Assembly: GCF_030283145.1 (NCBI RefSeq)
Contig: NZ_JASNWE010000001.1
Coordinates: forward strand, 1,797,751-1,861,750
Length of the DNA: 64,000 nucleotides
Direction of reading: 5' to 3'
DNA from: Actinomadura xylanilytica
GTDB taxonomy: Bacteria > Actinomycetota > Actinomycetes > Streptosporangiales > Streptosporangiaceae
In this document: in pieces, positions 44,730-55,554 of the stretch
How positions within the stretch are numbered: position 1 is the first letter of the stretch
Layout: each line of letters opens with the position of its first letter
Notes under the pieces: model-generated
Seen by the model: the letters and a program-made list of their open reading frames with translations, nothing else
Told to the model about the DNA's origin: nothing
The model's database searches: none
Translations under genes and position numbers: made by a program

Positions 44730-46646
44730 ATGAGCATTGATTCACCGACCCTCGGGGGCCGGCTGCCCGGCTGGCCGCCGTTCATCCGGGAGCTCGACGC
44801 GACCCTGTCGGTGCACTCCCAGTACGTCCTGTCGGGCAACCTGTACGACAGTTTCCTCGCCCCGCCAGCGCAGGTCGGCGGCCCGGCCCGGCTGCTGCCG
44901 CTGCGCGATCTGCTGTGGGAGTCGCTGCGGTCCAGCGGGAGCTCCTGCATGGTGGTGTACGACCCGGTGGACGGCCTCCAGATCCATCCCGAGCCCGGCG
45001 ACGAGATCGGCGACGAGGCGGCGCGGGCGGCCGAGCAGCTGCTCGGCAAGGTGAAGGCCGACGAGAAGCCGTCCCTGGAGGCGCTGACCCGGCACCTGGC
45101 CGCGGTGGCCCGCCCGCAGGAGAACGTGCGCGCCGCGTTCGTGATCGACTCGGCGTCCCGCATCGCCCGCACGCCGACGGACCTGGAACCGGCCGAGCGC
45201 GACTTCTTCCGGTTCTGCGCGAAGCTGTCGCGCACCGCCCGGCCGGTGCGGGTGGTGGGCGCGCGGCCCAAGCCGCTCTACAACCCGGTCATGTGGCTGG
45301 TGGAGCGGCCCGGCGACCTGCCGCCGTGGCTGACCAACGACAACGAGAACATCCGCGAGATCACCATCCCGCGCCCGCATCTCGGCGACCGGCAGGAGAC
45401 CGCGCGGCTGCTGGCCCGCGCGTTCGGGGTGAGCGACGCGGGCGCCGACGACGCCGCCGCGGAGGCGTGCGACGCGTTCGCCGAGCAGGCCGACGGCCTC
45501 ACCCTCCAGTCGATGATCGAGGTGACCCGGCTGGCCAAGGAGCGCAACGTCAGCCTGGCCGACCTGCCGGACGCGGTGCGCACCTACAAGCTGGGCGTGC
45601 TCGACAACCCGTGGAGCCGCGGGCACCTGCGCCGCCGCGTCCTGGAGGGCGAGAAGAAGGTCCCCGAGCGGGTGATCGGGCAGCCGCAGGCGGTCACCAA
45701 GACGCTCGACATCCTCAAGCGCGCGGTGCTCGGGCTGTCCGGCGCGCAGGCCACCCGGTCCGGGAGCCGGCCGCGCGGCGTGCTGTTCTTCGCCGGGCCG
45801 ACCGGCACCGGCAAGACCGAGCTGGCCAAGGCGATCACCGAGCTGGTCTTCGGGGACGAGTCGGCGTACCTGCGCTTCGACATGAGCGAGTTCTCCGCCG
45901 AGGGCTCGGGCGACCGGCTGATCGGTTCGCCGCCCGGGTACGTCGGGCACGAGGCGGGCGGCGAGCTGACCAACGCGGTCCGCGCCGACCCGTTCCGGGT
46001 GATCCTCTTCGACGAGATCGAGAAGGCGCATCCGCGGATCCTGGACAAGTTCCTCCAGATCCTGGAGGACGGCCGGCTCACCGACGGGCGCGGCAACACC
46101 GTGCACTTCTCCGAGGCGATCCTGATCTTCACCTCGAACCTGGGGATGTACGTGCGCGGCCACGACATCACCGCCCGCGACGACGGCCCTACCGGCCCGG
46201 CCGCGCGCGTGCGGAACATCACCCCGGGGATGACCTACGAGGAGATCGAGCAGCGGATCAAGGGGTCGGTCGCCGACCACTTCACCGAGGTGCTCAACCG
46301 GCCCGAGCTGCTCAACCGGTTCGGCGACAACATCGTGGTGTTCGACTTCATCGGCGGCGCCGCGGCCGACAAGATCTTCGACCTCCAGTTCGCGAACATC
46401 TGCCGCCGCGTCACCGACGAGCACCGGCTGATCCTGGCGGTCAAGGGCGAGGCGCTGCAAACGCTGCGCGACTGGTGCACCGCCGAGCTCGACAAGGGCG
46501 GGCGGGGCATCGGGATGGCCCTGGAGTCCCACTTCGTCAACCCGCTGGCGCGCGCGCTGTTCGACCGCGAGCTCGTCCCGGACGAGCGGGTGACGGTGTC
46601 GGCCGTCCGGCGCGAGGGCGGCATCGTCCACGTGGACCTCCAGTGA
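44730..46646 (+). CDS. ClpB-like AAA+ ATPase with degenerate N-terminal AAA module
   Basis: A 638-residue protein. Residues about 310-638 are a Clp/Hsp100-type AAA+ domain with Walker A GPTGTGKTE (356-364), pore-loop GYVG (403-406), Walker B VILFDEIEKAH (424-434) and the sensor/arginine-finger region RPELLNRFGDN (524-534). Residues about 20-290 look like a second AAA fold that has lost its P-loop (AFVIDSASRIA in place of Walker B, then WLTNDNENIREITIPRPHLGDR). It therefore differs from ClpB, which has two active modules, and it lacks the ClpB N-domain. It is likely an unfoldase or remodeller. The stop overlaps the radical-SAM start. Confidence 0.85.
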   Translation: MSIDSPTLGGRLPGWPPFIRELDATLSVHSQYVLSGNLYDSFLAPPAQVGGPARLLPLRDLLWESLRSSGSSCMVVYDPVDGLQIHPEPGDEIGDEAARAAEQLLGKVKADEKPSLEALTRHLAAVARPQENVRAAFVIDSASRIARTPTDLEPAERDFFRFCAKLSRTARPVRVVGARPKPLYNPVMWLVERPGDLPPWLTNDNENIREITIPRPHLGDRQETARLLARAFGVSDAGADDAAAEACDAFAEQADGLTLQSMIEVTRLAKERNVSLADLPDAVRTYKLGVLDNPWSRGHLRRRVLEGEKKVPERVIGQPQAVTKTLDILKRAVLGLSGAQATRSGSRPRGVLFFAGPTGTGKTELAKAITELVFGDESAYLRFDMSEFSAEGSGDRLIGSPPGYVGHEAGGELTNAVRADPFRVILFDEIEKAHPRILDKFLQILEDGRLTDGRGNTVHFSEAILIFTSNLGMYVRGHDITARDDGPTGPAARVRNITPGMTYEEIEQRIKGSVADHFTEVLNRPELLNRFGDNIVVFDFIGGAAADKIFDLQFANICRRVTDEHRLILAVKGEALQTLRDWCTAELDKGGRGIGMALESHFVNPLARALFDRELVPDERVTVSAVRREGGIVHVDLQ

Positions 46647-47398
46647 CCGATCCCGCAGCACCCGTCGCCGAAACGTCCCCGGGCGGCGCCTCGCTGCTGC
46701 TCGCCAAGGCGCACTACCCGGTCACCACGCTGGGCCCCGGGACCCGCGCCGGGATCTGGACGCAGGGGTGCACGCTGCACTGCCCCGGCTGCCTCTCGAG
46801 GGACACCTGGGAGGCCGATCCGGGCAGATCCGTGCCGGTGGAGGCGGTGCTCGGATGGCTGGCGTCCCTGCCCGGCCCGGTGGACGGGGTCACCATCTCC
46901 GGGGGCGAGCCGTTCCAGCAGCCGGAGGCGCTGGCGGCGCTGCTCAGAGGGATCCGCGCGTGGCGGGACGCCCGGCAGCGTGAGACGATTCCGTTGGACA
47001 TTCTCGTCTACAGCGGATATGTCTACACACGGCTCTCGCGTTCCGGTATCACGCGCGAGATCCTTGGCATGTGCGACGCCGTCATCACGGGGCCGTACGT
47101 CGACCGGCTGAATCCGGAGGGACGGCGCCCCCCGGACGACTCCCTACTCTGGAGGGGGTCGGCCAACCAGCGCGTCGTTCCGCTGTCCCCGCTCGGGGAC
47201 GAACGGTACGCGGCACCGGCCGGCATCGTGGAGACTGAGGAAGACGCAGGGCCCCGAGTACAGGTGTCCGTGGACGAGGGGCCGGAGGGAAGGCGGGTGT
47301 ACTACATCGGGATCCCGCGAAGGGGTGACATGGATCACCTCTCATCGACGCTCGAACGCGCCGGGGTGCGCTCGGGGGATGTGTCATGGCGACCATGA
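46643..47398 (+). CDS. Small radical-SAM / 4Fe-4S protein (NrdG/activase-like)
   Basis: A 251-residue protein. The cluster motif CTLHCPGC (Cys43, Cys47, Cys50) is the canonical CX3CX2C of radical-SAM enzymes. The glycine-rich ISGGEPF (85-91) would contact S-adenosylmethionine. The short fold and TQGCTLHCPGC context resemble anaerobic ribonucleotide reductase activases. No glycyl-radical enzyme is encoded nearby, so the substrate is probably an operon partner or a small molecule. The GTG overlaps the AAA+ stop (GTGA), so production is coupled to the ATPase. The C-terminal 60 residues, beyond the SAM core, are not recognisable. Confidence 0.88.
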   Translation: MTDPAAPVAETSPGGASLLLAKAHYPVTTLGPGTRAGIWTQGCTLHCPGCLSRDTWEADPGRSVPVEAVLGWLASLPGPVDGVTISGGEPFQQPEALAALLRGIRAWRDARQRETIPLDILVYSGYVYTRLSRSGITREILGMCDAVITGPYVDRLNPEGRRPPDDSLLWRGSANQRVVPLSPLGDERYAAPAGIVETEEDAGPRVQVSVDEGPEGRRVYYIGIPRRGDMDHLSSTLERAGVRSGDVSWRP

Positions 47399-48621
47399 AC
47401 TGTCCTGTCTGTGACGAGCCCGTCCAGCCAGGCGATCTGCTGTGCCTGAGCTGCGGTGCCAACCTGGCGCGTTCAGGGGGCGGCGCGCGCCGCCCGGGCG
47501 GGTACGACGAGCAGCAGCCGCCGCGGATCCCCCCGCCGCCGGGCCCGCAGCACGGCGGTCCCCCGCAGCAGGGACAGCCCTACCAGCAGGCGCCCCAGTA
47601 CCCGCCGCCGCAGCACCATGCCCCTCACCAGCAGGCCCCACACCAGCAGGCGCCCCACCAGCAGGCACCGCCGCAGCACCAGGCACCGCCCGGTCCGTCC
47701 TCGGACCCGTGGGGCCAGCCACAGCAACCCCAGCAGCAGGGTCCTGAGTCGTGGGGGCCGCCTCCCCAGCAGCACAGCGGCCAGCAGCAGGCACCGGCCG
47801 ACCAATGGGGGGCTCCGCCGCCGCCTCCGCAGCAGCAGGCGCCGCACCAGCAGGCGCCGCACCAGCAGCAGGCTCCCGACAGCCAGTGGGGCGCTCCGCC
47901 GCCACAACAGCAGGCGCCGCCGCCACAGCAGCAGGCTCCCACCGACCAGTGGGGCGCTCCGCCGCAGCAGGCACCGCACCAGCAGGCACCGGCCGACCAG
48001 TGGGGCGCACCGCCGCCCCCGCAGCAGCAGGCACCGCACCAGCAGCACGCTCCTGAGCACTATCAGGTGCCCCCGGGGCCCGGCGACCACCAGTTCCCGC
48101 CGCCTCAGCAGCACGACCAGCGCCCGCCGATGCCGCAGCCGCAGCACGGACAGGCGCCGCTGCTCCCACCGGACCAGCAGGGCCAGCACGGCCAGCAGCG
48201 TCCGCCGGCGAGTGACAGCACCGCGTTCATGTGCCCGTACTGCGAGGCGGTGCTGAGCAATCCCGCCGCCGCGCAGTGCGACTCCTGCCTGCGCCCGCTG
48301 CCGCAGCAGGGCACGCCGGTGCTGCGGGTGATGTTCCCCTCGGGCGAGCTGAAGATCTCGATCGGGCAGCACCTGGTGCTGGGCCGCGACGCCGGGCAGT
48401 CGCCGGTGGCAGCCACGTTCACCCAGTACGACAACGTCTCGCGGCGGCACTCGACGGTCTGGCTCGACCCGTCGGGCACCGCGTGGGTCCGCGACGAGGG
48501 GTCCACCAACGGGACGTTCGTCAACGGCGAGCGCCTCCCCCGCGGCGTGGAGGCGCCCCTGCGCGACGGCGACCAGCTCCGGCTGGCCGCCGACGTGACC
48601 GGCACCGTGCAGCTCAACTAG
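47386..48621 (+). CDS. Double zinc-ribbon / Gln-Pro-rich / FHA-domain protein
   Basis: A 411-residue protein. An N-terminal zinc ribbon (Cys6, Cys9, Cys20, Cys23) is followed by about 240 residues of low-complexity Gln/Pro/His sequence. A second zinc ribbon (MCPYCEAVL...CDSC) and a C-terminal FHA domain (about 310-411) follow, the latter with LVLGRD, NVSRRHS and GSTNGTFVNGERL, the phosphothreonine-binding loops. It should read Thr phosphorylation, most simply by the kinase at 40905-43397. I use the ATG at 47386, with GGGGGA 6 nt upstream; an ATG at 47395 is possible. It overlaps the radical-SAM gene and closes the operon. Confidence 0.88.
   Translation: MATMNCPVCDEPVQPGDLLCLSCGANLARSGGGARRPGGYDEQQPPRIPPPPGPQHGGPPQQGQPYQQAPQYPPPQHHAPHQQAPHQQAPHQQAPPQHQAPPGPSSDPWGQPQQPQQQGPESWGPPPQQHSGQQQAPADQWGAPPPPPQQQAPHQQAPHQQQAPDSQWGAPPPQQQAPPPQQQAPTDQWGAPPQQAPHQQAPADQWGAPPPPQQQAPHQQHAPEHYQVPPGPGDHQFPPPQQHDQRPPMPQPQHGQAPLLPPDQQGQHGQQRPPASDSTAFMCPYCEAVLSNPAAAQCDSCLRPLPQQGTPVLRVMFPSGELKISIGQHLVLGRDAGQSPVAATFTQYDNVSRRHSTVWLDPSGTAWVRDEGSTNGTFVNGERLPRGVEAPLRDGDQLRLAADVTGTVQLN
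47620..48060. repeat. CAG/CAGGC-rich low-complexity repeats inside the FHA gene
   Basis: Many degenerate short units built on CACCAGCAGGC and similar encode HQQAP-type repeats. They are coding low complexity, not a CRISPR array, and a likely site of length variation. Confidence 0.7.
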
Positions 48622-48644
48622 CGCCAGGCACCGCCAGACGCGAA

Positions 48645-48685
48645 ACGACGGCGGCCCGGGGATCTGATCCCCGGGCCGCCGTCGT
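48645..48685 (+). terminator. Strong hairpin terminator after the kinase/AAA/FHA operon
   Basis: A 20-bp perfect stem whose arms abut through a single T. It starts 24 nt after the FHA stop and is followed by a T-richer stretch. It lies between convergent genes and could act in both directions. Confidence 0.85.
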
Positions 48686-48758
48686 CTGCTTTCCCGTCTG
48701 CGTTCCCGCCCGCGCACGGCCGACGTGCTCGCGCGGGCGGTACGCGCCCCGCCCGGCA

Positions 48759-48786
48759 CGCCCGTGCGCGCCGGCGCGCACGGGCG
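48759..48786 (-). terminator. Hairpin terminator after typA
   Basis: A 13-bp perfect stem (CGCCCGTGCGCGC with its complement, two-base centre) lies 24 nt beyond the typA stop on the minus strand. Confidence 0.7.
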
Positions 48787-48809
48787 GTGTCAGCCGGTGT
48801 CGGCCGGTG

Positions 48810-48814
<5 letters not shown>
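48785..48814. repeat. Three 10-bp tandem repeats at the typA 3' end
   Basis: CGGTGTCAGC, CGGTGTCGGC and CGGTGTCAGC run in tandem across the typA stop codon. Confidence 0.7.
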
Positions 48815-50663
<1,849 letters not shown>

Positions 50664-50857
50664 GCGGATTCGCCTTGCGTGAGAGTTCGGAGGTCGCCGC
50701 AGACGCGCGGCTATAGACCATTCTACTTCGCCGCGCGCCGCACCCCGGACGGCCGGCCGTCCGGACGGCCCCGAAGGGGCTTATTTGGCCCTCTTTGCCC
50801 ATCCTTTGTAGTCTCCACCAGATCCGACCGTTCGAGGTCCCGCCCCCGGGGCCGCGG

Positions 50858-50973
50858 CCGGACCGCCGAGTCCCCTCCGCGAGGGGAACCGGGGACCCAA
50901 CCCCTGGGGTGAATCGACGCGAGTCGTAGGGCGGCTCCTGGCCCGAACCCGTCAGCTAACCCGGTAGGCGACG
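50858..50973 (+). promoter_or_regulatory. ydaO-yuaA-type cyclic di-AMP riboswitch
   Basis: The 330-bp gap 50664-50993 contains the conserved blocks of the c-di-AMP riboswitch in order: GACCGCCGAGTCC, GGGGAACCGGGGACCCAAC, the hallmark GGGGTGAATC, then CCCGAACCCGTCAGCTAACC and CGGTAGGC. It ends just before AGGAGAGGAG, the ribosome site of the NlpC/P60 gene. In actinomycetes this class normally precedes wall-hydrolase genes, and ligand binding lowers expression. Boundaries are approximate. The left part of the gap serves typA and promoter sequences. Confidence 0.92.
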
Positions 50974-50993
50974 AAGGAGAGGAGAACCCCGGC

Positions 50994-52043
50994 TTGGTTC
51001 CGGACCCCCATCGACGACGACGCGTCACCCCCGTGGCCACCGCGGCGACCGTGATCGCGGTCGTCCTCGGCACCGCGGCCCCCGTCACCGCGCACGCCGC
51101 CCAGCCCGCCGCGCCGCAGGCCGCGGCCCCACAGGCCGCGCCGGCCCCGGCCCCCTCCCCCGCGGGCAAGCCCAGCGAGGGCGAGCTGCGCAAGCGGCTG
51201 AACGCGCTGAACACCGAGGCCGAGAAGCTCACCGAGAAGTTCAACAAAACCCGCGTCGAGCTGGGCAAGGCGACGAAGGCCGCGCAGGCCACCGCCAAGA
51301 CCGCCGCCGGCCTGGAGGCGCAGGCGGCGCCGGCCCGCCAGCGGCTCGGCAGCCTGGCCGCCGCCAGCTACATGAACGGCGGCGCCGACCCGATGTTCGG
51401 CGCGGGCGGTGGCGGCGACGACTCCAGCGGGCTGACCGACACCGCCTACCTGGCGCAGAGCCGGGCGGCGTCCGTCGCCGGGCTCCAGGGCCAGATCGAC
51501 CGGGCCAACAAGGCGGCCAAGGCCGCCGCCGCCCAGGCCGCCCAGGTCGAGCGGGCCACCGCCGAGGCCAAGACCGCGCGGCAGGCCGCCAAGACCAAGG
51601 TCGGCCAGGTGCTCAAGCAGCTCGACAAGCTGACCACCACCCACATCAAGGACCCCAAGACGGGGCTGAGCGCCACGGTGAAGGGCTCCGGGCTGCCCGC
51701 CAAGATGACCCGCGTCGCGCTCACCAAGCTCGGCAGCCCGTACGTCTGGGCGGCCGCGGGGCCGACGACGTTCGACTGCTCGGGCCTGGTCATCTGGGCG
51801 TACGGCAAGGTCGGCAAGCCGGGCCTGCCGCACTACACCGGCGACCTGTTCGGGATGGGCCAGAAGGTCGACCGCGGCTCGATGCGCTCGGGCGACCTGG
51901 TCTACTTCGGCAGTGACCTTCACCACATGGGCATCTACCTCGGCGGCGGCAAGTACCTGCACGCCCCGCAGACCGGCGATGTCGTGAAGATCTCCAACCT
52001 GTCGGACCGGTCCGACTTCGCGGGCGCCAACCGCATCTCCTGA
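50994..52043 (+). CDS. Secreted NlpC/P60 peptidoglycan endopeptidase with coiled-coil domain
   Basis: A 349-residue protein. A signal peptide (about 1-36) and an Ala/Pro linker precede a coiled-coil region (about 60-215, Lys/Ala-rich) like those of RipA-type hydrolases. The NlpC/P60 domain (about 235-349) has Cys in FDCSGLVIWAYGK and His in HHMGIYLGGGKYLHAP. It cuts stem peptides of peptidoglycan during growth. TTG at 50994 is the only start at proper distance from AGGAGAGGAG, so an unusual TTG start is likely. It is controlled by the c-di-AMP riboswitch immediately upstream. Confidence 0.9.
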   Translation: MVPDPHRRRRVTPVATAATVIAVVLGTAAPVTAHAAQPAAPQAAAPQAAPAPAPSPAGKPSEGELRKRLNALNTEAEKLTEKFNKTRVELGKATKAAQATAKTAAGLEAQAAPARQRLGSLAAASYMNGGADPMFGAGGGGDDSSGLTDTAYLAQSRAASVAGLQGQIDRANKAAKAAAAQAAQVERATAEAKTARQAAKTKVGQVLKQLDKLTTTHIKDPKTGLSATVKGSGLPAKMTRVALTKLGSPYVWAAAGPTTFDCSGLVIWAYGKVGKPGLPHYTGDLFGMGQKVDRGSMRSGDLVYFGSDLHHMGIYLGGGKYLHAPQTGDVVKISNLSDRSDFAGANRIS

Positions 52044-53249
52044 TCAGTTCCGCTCTTCCGCGACGGCCTCCCGCCCCAGGTGGGGGGCCGTCGCCGTCCC
52101 TGTCGCCGCCGCCGGCCGGTCCCGGACCCCGAACACCTGGAGCAGCAGCCCGAGCGCCGCGACCGCTGCCGCCGCCCAAGGCAGCGCCCCGGCCGTCAGG
52201 CCCGCCGACATGGCGACACCACCGAGGGCCGAGCCCGCCGCGCTGCCCAGATAGAGGGCCGAATTGTTCATCGCGACGGCGACACCGCCGCGCCTCTCGC
52301 CGCCGAGTTCCAGCAGCCGCTGCTGCTGTGGGACCTGCGTCGCCCAGCCGACCATGCCCCACACGACGAGGGGCAGGACCGCCAGCGGGGCGGCCATGTG
52401 CGCGAACAGGGGCAGCAACGCCTGGGAGAGGGCCAGCCCCCCGATTATCACGACCATGAGCCCTCGCACCCGTCCGATTCTGTCCACTATCGGCCCCACC
52501 GCGACGCTCCCGACGACGCCGCCGATCCCCCACGCCCACAGGTAGGGGGCCACGTCGCGCACACCGCCCGCGTCGGCGAGCACCGGGGCGAGGTAGGTGT
52601 AGAGCCCCAGGCTCGCGACCGCGGCCAGGAAGGAGACCCCGGCCACCGGCGCGATCCTCCGGTCGACCAGCACGGTGAGCCGCTCCCGCGCGCTCGCCAC
52701 CGCGCCGGCCGGGACGGGCGGGAGCCAGGCCATCGCCGCCAGGACCGCCGCGCCCAGCGCCGTGATCAGCCACAGCGTGGCCCGCCAGCCCGCGTGCTCG
52801 GCCAGCAGCACGCCGAGCGGCACCCCGAGCACGGTGCCGGCGCTCATCCCGCCCATGATCGTGGCGAGCGCGCGGCCCTGGCGGCCCGGCGCGGCCAGCG
52901 CCGCCGCCGCGGTGCTCGCCTGGGACGAGTACAGCCCCGCCCCGGCGCCCGCGATCACCCTGGAGACGATCAGCAGCGGGAGCCCGGTGGCGACGGCGGT
53001 CATCCCGTTCGCCACGGTGAAGACGGCGAGCGACAGCACCAGCACGGTGCGGGTCCCGGCTCCGGCGAGCGCCGCCGCGCTCAGCGGCGCGGCGATCGCG
53101 TAGGCGAGGGTGAACGCCGTCACCATCTGCGCCACGACCGGCACGGTCGAGCCGGTGTCGCCCGCGATGACCGGCAGCAGCCCGGCCATCACGTAGGCGT
53201 CCAGCCCGAGGGCGAAGGCCCCCAGGGCCAGCACGAGTATCTTGCGCAC
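52044..53249 (-). CDS. MFS efflux transporter (DHA1-like)
   Basis: A 401-residue protein with 12 predicted membrane helices. The drug:proton antiporter pattern is seen in LDAYVMAGLLPVIAGD (helix 1) and in SRVIAGAGAGLYSSQAS and GVPLGVLLAEHAGWRATLW (helices 4-5). I start at the GTG at 53249, with GGAGGG just upstream; a GTG at 53264 is possible. It is divergent from a LysR gene with about 100 bp between, a usual regulator/target pair. Its stop directly abuts that of the NlpC/P60 gene. The substrate is unknown. Confidence 0.88.
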   Translation of the reverse strand: MRKILVLALGAFALGLDAYVMAGLLPVIAGDTGSTVPVVAQMVTAFTLAYAIAAPLSAAALAGAGTRTVLVLSLAVFTVANGMTAVATGLPLLIVSRVIAGAGAGLYSSQASTAAAALAAPGRQGRALATIMGGMSAGTVLGVPLGVLLAEHAGWRATLWLITALGAAVLAAMAWLPPVPAGAVASARERLTVLVDRRIAPVAGVSFLAAVASLGLYTYLAPVLADAGGVRDVAPYLWAWGIGGVVGSVAVGPIVDRIGRVRGLMVVIIGGLALSQALLPLFAHMAAPLAVLPLVVWGMVGWATQVPQQQRLLELGGERRGGVAVAMNNSALYLGSAAGSALGGVAMSAGLTAGALPWAAAAVAALGLLLQVFGVRDRPAAATGTATAPHLGREAVAEERN

Positions 53250-53353
53250 GGTCCCTCCAGTCACGACCTGCGGAAACGAAGATCAGCCGGAGCGTAGGCA
53301 GCGGGACCGGGCGAAGAGAAATGTTCCGGGCGCGGCATTTATGCTGCGGAAGC

Positions 53354-54334
53354 ATGGATCACTTCGGCGGCGCGCCCGCCCCCTTCGACGGGGTCGCGGG
53401 GGTCGAGCTGCGGCATCTGCGGGCGTTCATGGCGGTCGCGGACGAGGGCGGCTTCACCCACGCGGCGGCACGGCTGCGGATCGGGCAGCCGACGCTGACC
53501 CGCACCGTCCGCTCGCTGGAGGAGACGCTCGGCGCCCGGCTGTTCGACCGCACGACCCGCCGGGTGGAACTCACCCCCGAGGGGCGGCGCCTACGCGACG
53601 ACCTCGCCGGACTGCTGCCCCGGCTGGACGAGGCACTGCGCGCTCCCTGCGCGGGCTCGCTGCTGAGGCTCGGGTTCACCTGGACGCTCCCGGACGGCTG
53701 GGCGCGGGTGAGCCGGGCGTTCGAGTCGGAAACGGGCGCGCGCGTGCGCCTGGTGCGCCGTGACGCCCCGCTCGCCGGACTCGACGCCGGGGACTGCGAC
53801 GTGGCGGTACTGCGCGGCGAGGCGTCCGAGAACGTCCCCGGGCTGGCGACGTCCACGCTCCTGCACGAGCGGCGGGTGGCCGCCGTCGCCACCGGCTCCC
53901 CGCTCTCCGCCCGCCGGGTGCTCGATTGGACGGAGCTCGCCGACTGGCCGCTGGTGGTGAACACGCTCACCGGGACGACCCGTCTGGACCTCTGGCCGGA
54001 GGCGCGGCGCCCCCAGGTCCGCTGCACGGCCGACAACGTGGACGAGTGGGTGGAGGCGATCGCCGCCGGACACGGTGTCGGTGTGGCGCCCGAGTCCGTG
54101 CGCCGGTACTCGCATCCGGGCGTGCGGTACGTGCGGTTGAAGAACGCCCCGGCCGTCCCCTTGGTGATCGCGATTCCCGCGTCCGGCGCGCATCCGCTCG
54201 CCGCCCGGTTCGCGGCCACCGCGCGGCGCCTCACCGCGCCGCATCTCAGCGGGCCGCGCCGCGCCGCGCCGGGCCCCACCGCGCCGAACCCCACCGGGCG
54301 CACTCCCGCGCGGCCCCGCGGCGCGGCCTCCTAG
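53354..54334 (+). CDS. LysR-family transcriptional regulator
   Basis: A 326-residue regulator. The helix-turn-helix (about 17-75) reads LRHLRAFMAVADEGGFTHAAARLRIGQPTLTRTVRSLE. The effector domain follows, with a short form of the first lobe (LLRLGFTWTLPDGW). The last 40 residues are an Arg/Pro/Ala-rich tail with no counterpart in most LysR proteins. It is divergent from the MFS gene, which it probably controls. It overlaps the convergent Nudix gene by 4 nt. Confidence 0.9.
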   Translation: MDHFGGAPAPFDGVAGVELRHLRAFMAVADEGGFTHAAARLRIGQPTLTRTVRSLEETLGARLFDRTTRRVELTPEGRRLRDDLAGLLPRLDEALRAPCAGSLLRLGFTWTLPDGWARVSRAFESETGARVRLVRRDAPLAGLDAGDCDVAVLRGEASENVPGLATSTLLHERRVAAVATGSPLSARRVLDWTELADWPLVVNTLTGTTRLDLWPEARRPQVRCTADNVDEWVEAIAAGHGVGVAPESVRRYSHPGVRYVRLKNAPAVPLVIAIPASGAHPLAARFAATARRLTAPHLSGPRRAAPGPTAPNPTGRTPARPRGAAS

Positions 54335-54753
54335 CGCGGGGCGCCGAGGTCCGCGGCGAGGACGTCGATGACGGGGCGGTCGCCCGGGAGCCAGTCGACG
54401 TCGTACAGCTCGTCGGGGGCCAGCCAGCGGAGCGCGAGGTGTTCCAGCGCCCGCGGTTCGCCCTCCAGCAGCCCGGCCGTCCACACCCGCAGGACGGCGG
54501 TGTCGCTCAGCCGCCAGTCACCGCCGACCTGCCGGTCCAGCCGGACCTTGACGCCGAGCTCCTCCTCGCACTCGCGGACGAGCGCCTCCTCGTCCGACTC
54601 CCCCGGGTCGACCTTTCCGCCCGGGAGCTCCCAGCCTCCGGCCATCCGCGGCGGCTCGGCGCGCTGCGCGGTCAGCAGCCGCCCGTCCGAGATGATCGCC
54701 GCGCCCACCACAACGAGGTCGATGGCGAGTCCCCTCTCCTGGTCGTCCATCAT
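54331..54753 (-). CDS. Nudix hydrolase, MutT-like (8-oxo-dGTP diphosphatase type)
   Basis: A 140-residue hydrolase. The Nudix box runs from Gly46 to Val68 and fits GX5EX7REUXEEXGU exactly, with RECEEELGV as its end. The order of the preceding strands (LLTAQRAEPPRMAGGWELPGGK) is that of MutT. It cleans oxidised nucleotides or related substrates. The second codon is also ATG, so the start may be 54750. No ribosome site is obvious. Confidence 0.9.
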   Translation of the reverse strand: MMDDQERGLAIDLVVVGAAIISDGRLLTAQRAEPPRMAGGWELPGGKVDPGESDEEALVRECEEELGVKVRLDRQVGGDWRLSDTAVLRVWTAGLLEGEPRALEHLALRWLAPDELYDVDWLPGDRPVIDVLAADLGAPR

Positions 54754-54777
54754 GCTGCGGACATCATGCCGGGTGGT

Positions 54778-55554
54778 TCACGTCCCGGCGGGGCCGCCGT
54801 TCGGGACGGCCTCCGCAGCCCCCTGCGCCGCGCGGATCCCCTCGACGGTGCGGACCGCCTCCTCGACGATCTCCTCCAGGTGCCCGCCATGCGCCCCGCG
54901 CCAGTAGACCTGCCCGCAGTCCTCGCAGCGCCCGTACACGTCGTAGCTGTCGCGGGTGCCCCTGCGCAGTTCCCGTTCGACCTCCTGCTTGTCGACCGCG
55001 ACGAGCCGTCCGTTGCAGGCGGTGCACCGGGTCCAGGGCCGCAGCACCGGCGCGAACCGGCCGAGCAGGTCGGCGAGCTGGTCGTCCGGCCGGGAGCCCC
55101 GGACGTACGCGCCGAACCACAGCGCGCGGCGGCGCAGCAGGCCCCGGTCCTGCGTGAGGAGCACCCGCCGCTCCGCGTTCGCCTGGACGACCAGCGCGGG
55201 GTCGTCCATGTCGTTGTGGTAGGCGGTGTCGAGGCCGAGCAGCCGCATCCGCCGGGCGAGCGTGCCGAGGTGCACGTCGAGCAGGAAGGCGGGCGCGTCC
55301 TCGCCGGGCTCCAGGGGCACCGGCTGCGGCCGGGGCACCGCCGCGACCCGGGCCTCGTCACCGGCCACGGGCCGGGCGGACGGCTCAGCCGGGGCGCCCC
55401 CGAGCGTCATCGGACCGGCCTCGGGCAGCGGGACTCCCAGGGCCTCCACCAGGTGTCCCAGCGTCGACGTCCCGTCGCAGGCCACCCGCTGTTCCAGAGC
55501 CCGCCGGCTCGCGGGCAGGAAGATCAGTAGTTCGTCGGCGATCCGGATGCTCAT
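54778..55554 (-). CDS. Mut7-C RNase-domain protein with ubiquitin-like N-terminus
   Basis: A 258-residue protein. Residues 1-80 fit the Mut7-C ubiquitin-like domain (LLIFLPASRRALEQRV... GTSTLGHLVEALGVPLPEAG). Residues about 88-255 are the Mut7-C PIN-like nuclease with acidic residues Asp93 (LLDVHLG) and Asp136 (LTQDRGLL). It has a zinc ribbon of Cys177, Cys180, Cys210 and Cys213. The family is predicted to act on RNA. The ATG at 55554 is chosen by homology; GTG at 55566 is an alternative and neither has a clear site. Confidence 0.88.
   Translation of the reverse strand: MSIRIADELLIFLPASRRALEQRVACDGTSTLGHLVEALGVPLPEAGPMTLGGAPAEPSARPVAGDEARVAAVPRPQPVPLEPGEDAPAFLLDVHLGTLARRMRLLGLDTAYHNDMDDPALVVQANAERRVLLTQDRGLLRRRALWFGAYVRGSRPDDQLADLLGRFAPVLRPWTRCTACNGRLVAVDKQEVERELRRGTRDSYDVYGRCEDCGQVYWRGAHGGHLEEIVEEAVRTVEGIRAAQGAAEAVPNGGPAGT

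Noticed and set aside
47620..48060. Regular short repeats that could suggest a CRISPR array
   Set aside because: Units are irregular, in frame and encode HQQAP-type sequence inside the FHA protein. There are no unique spacers of constant length and no cas genes.
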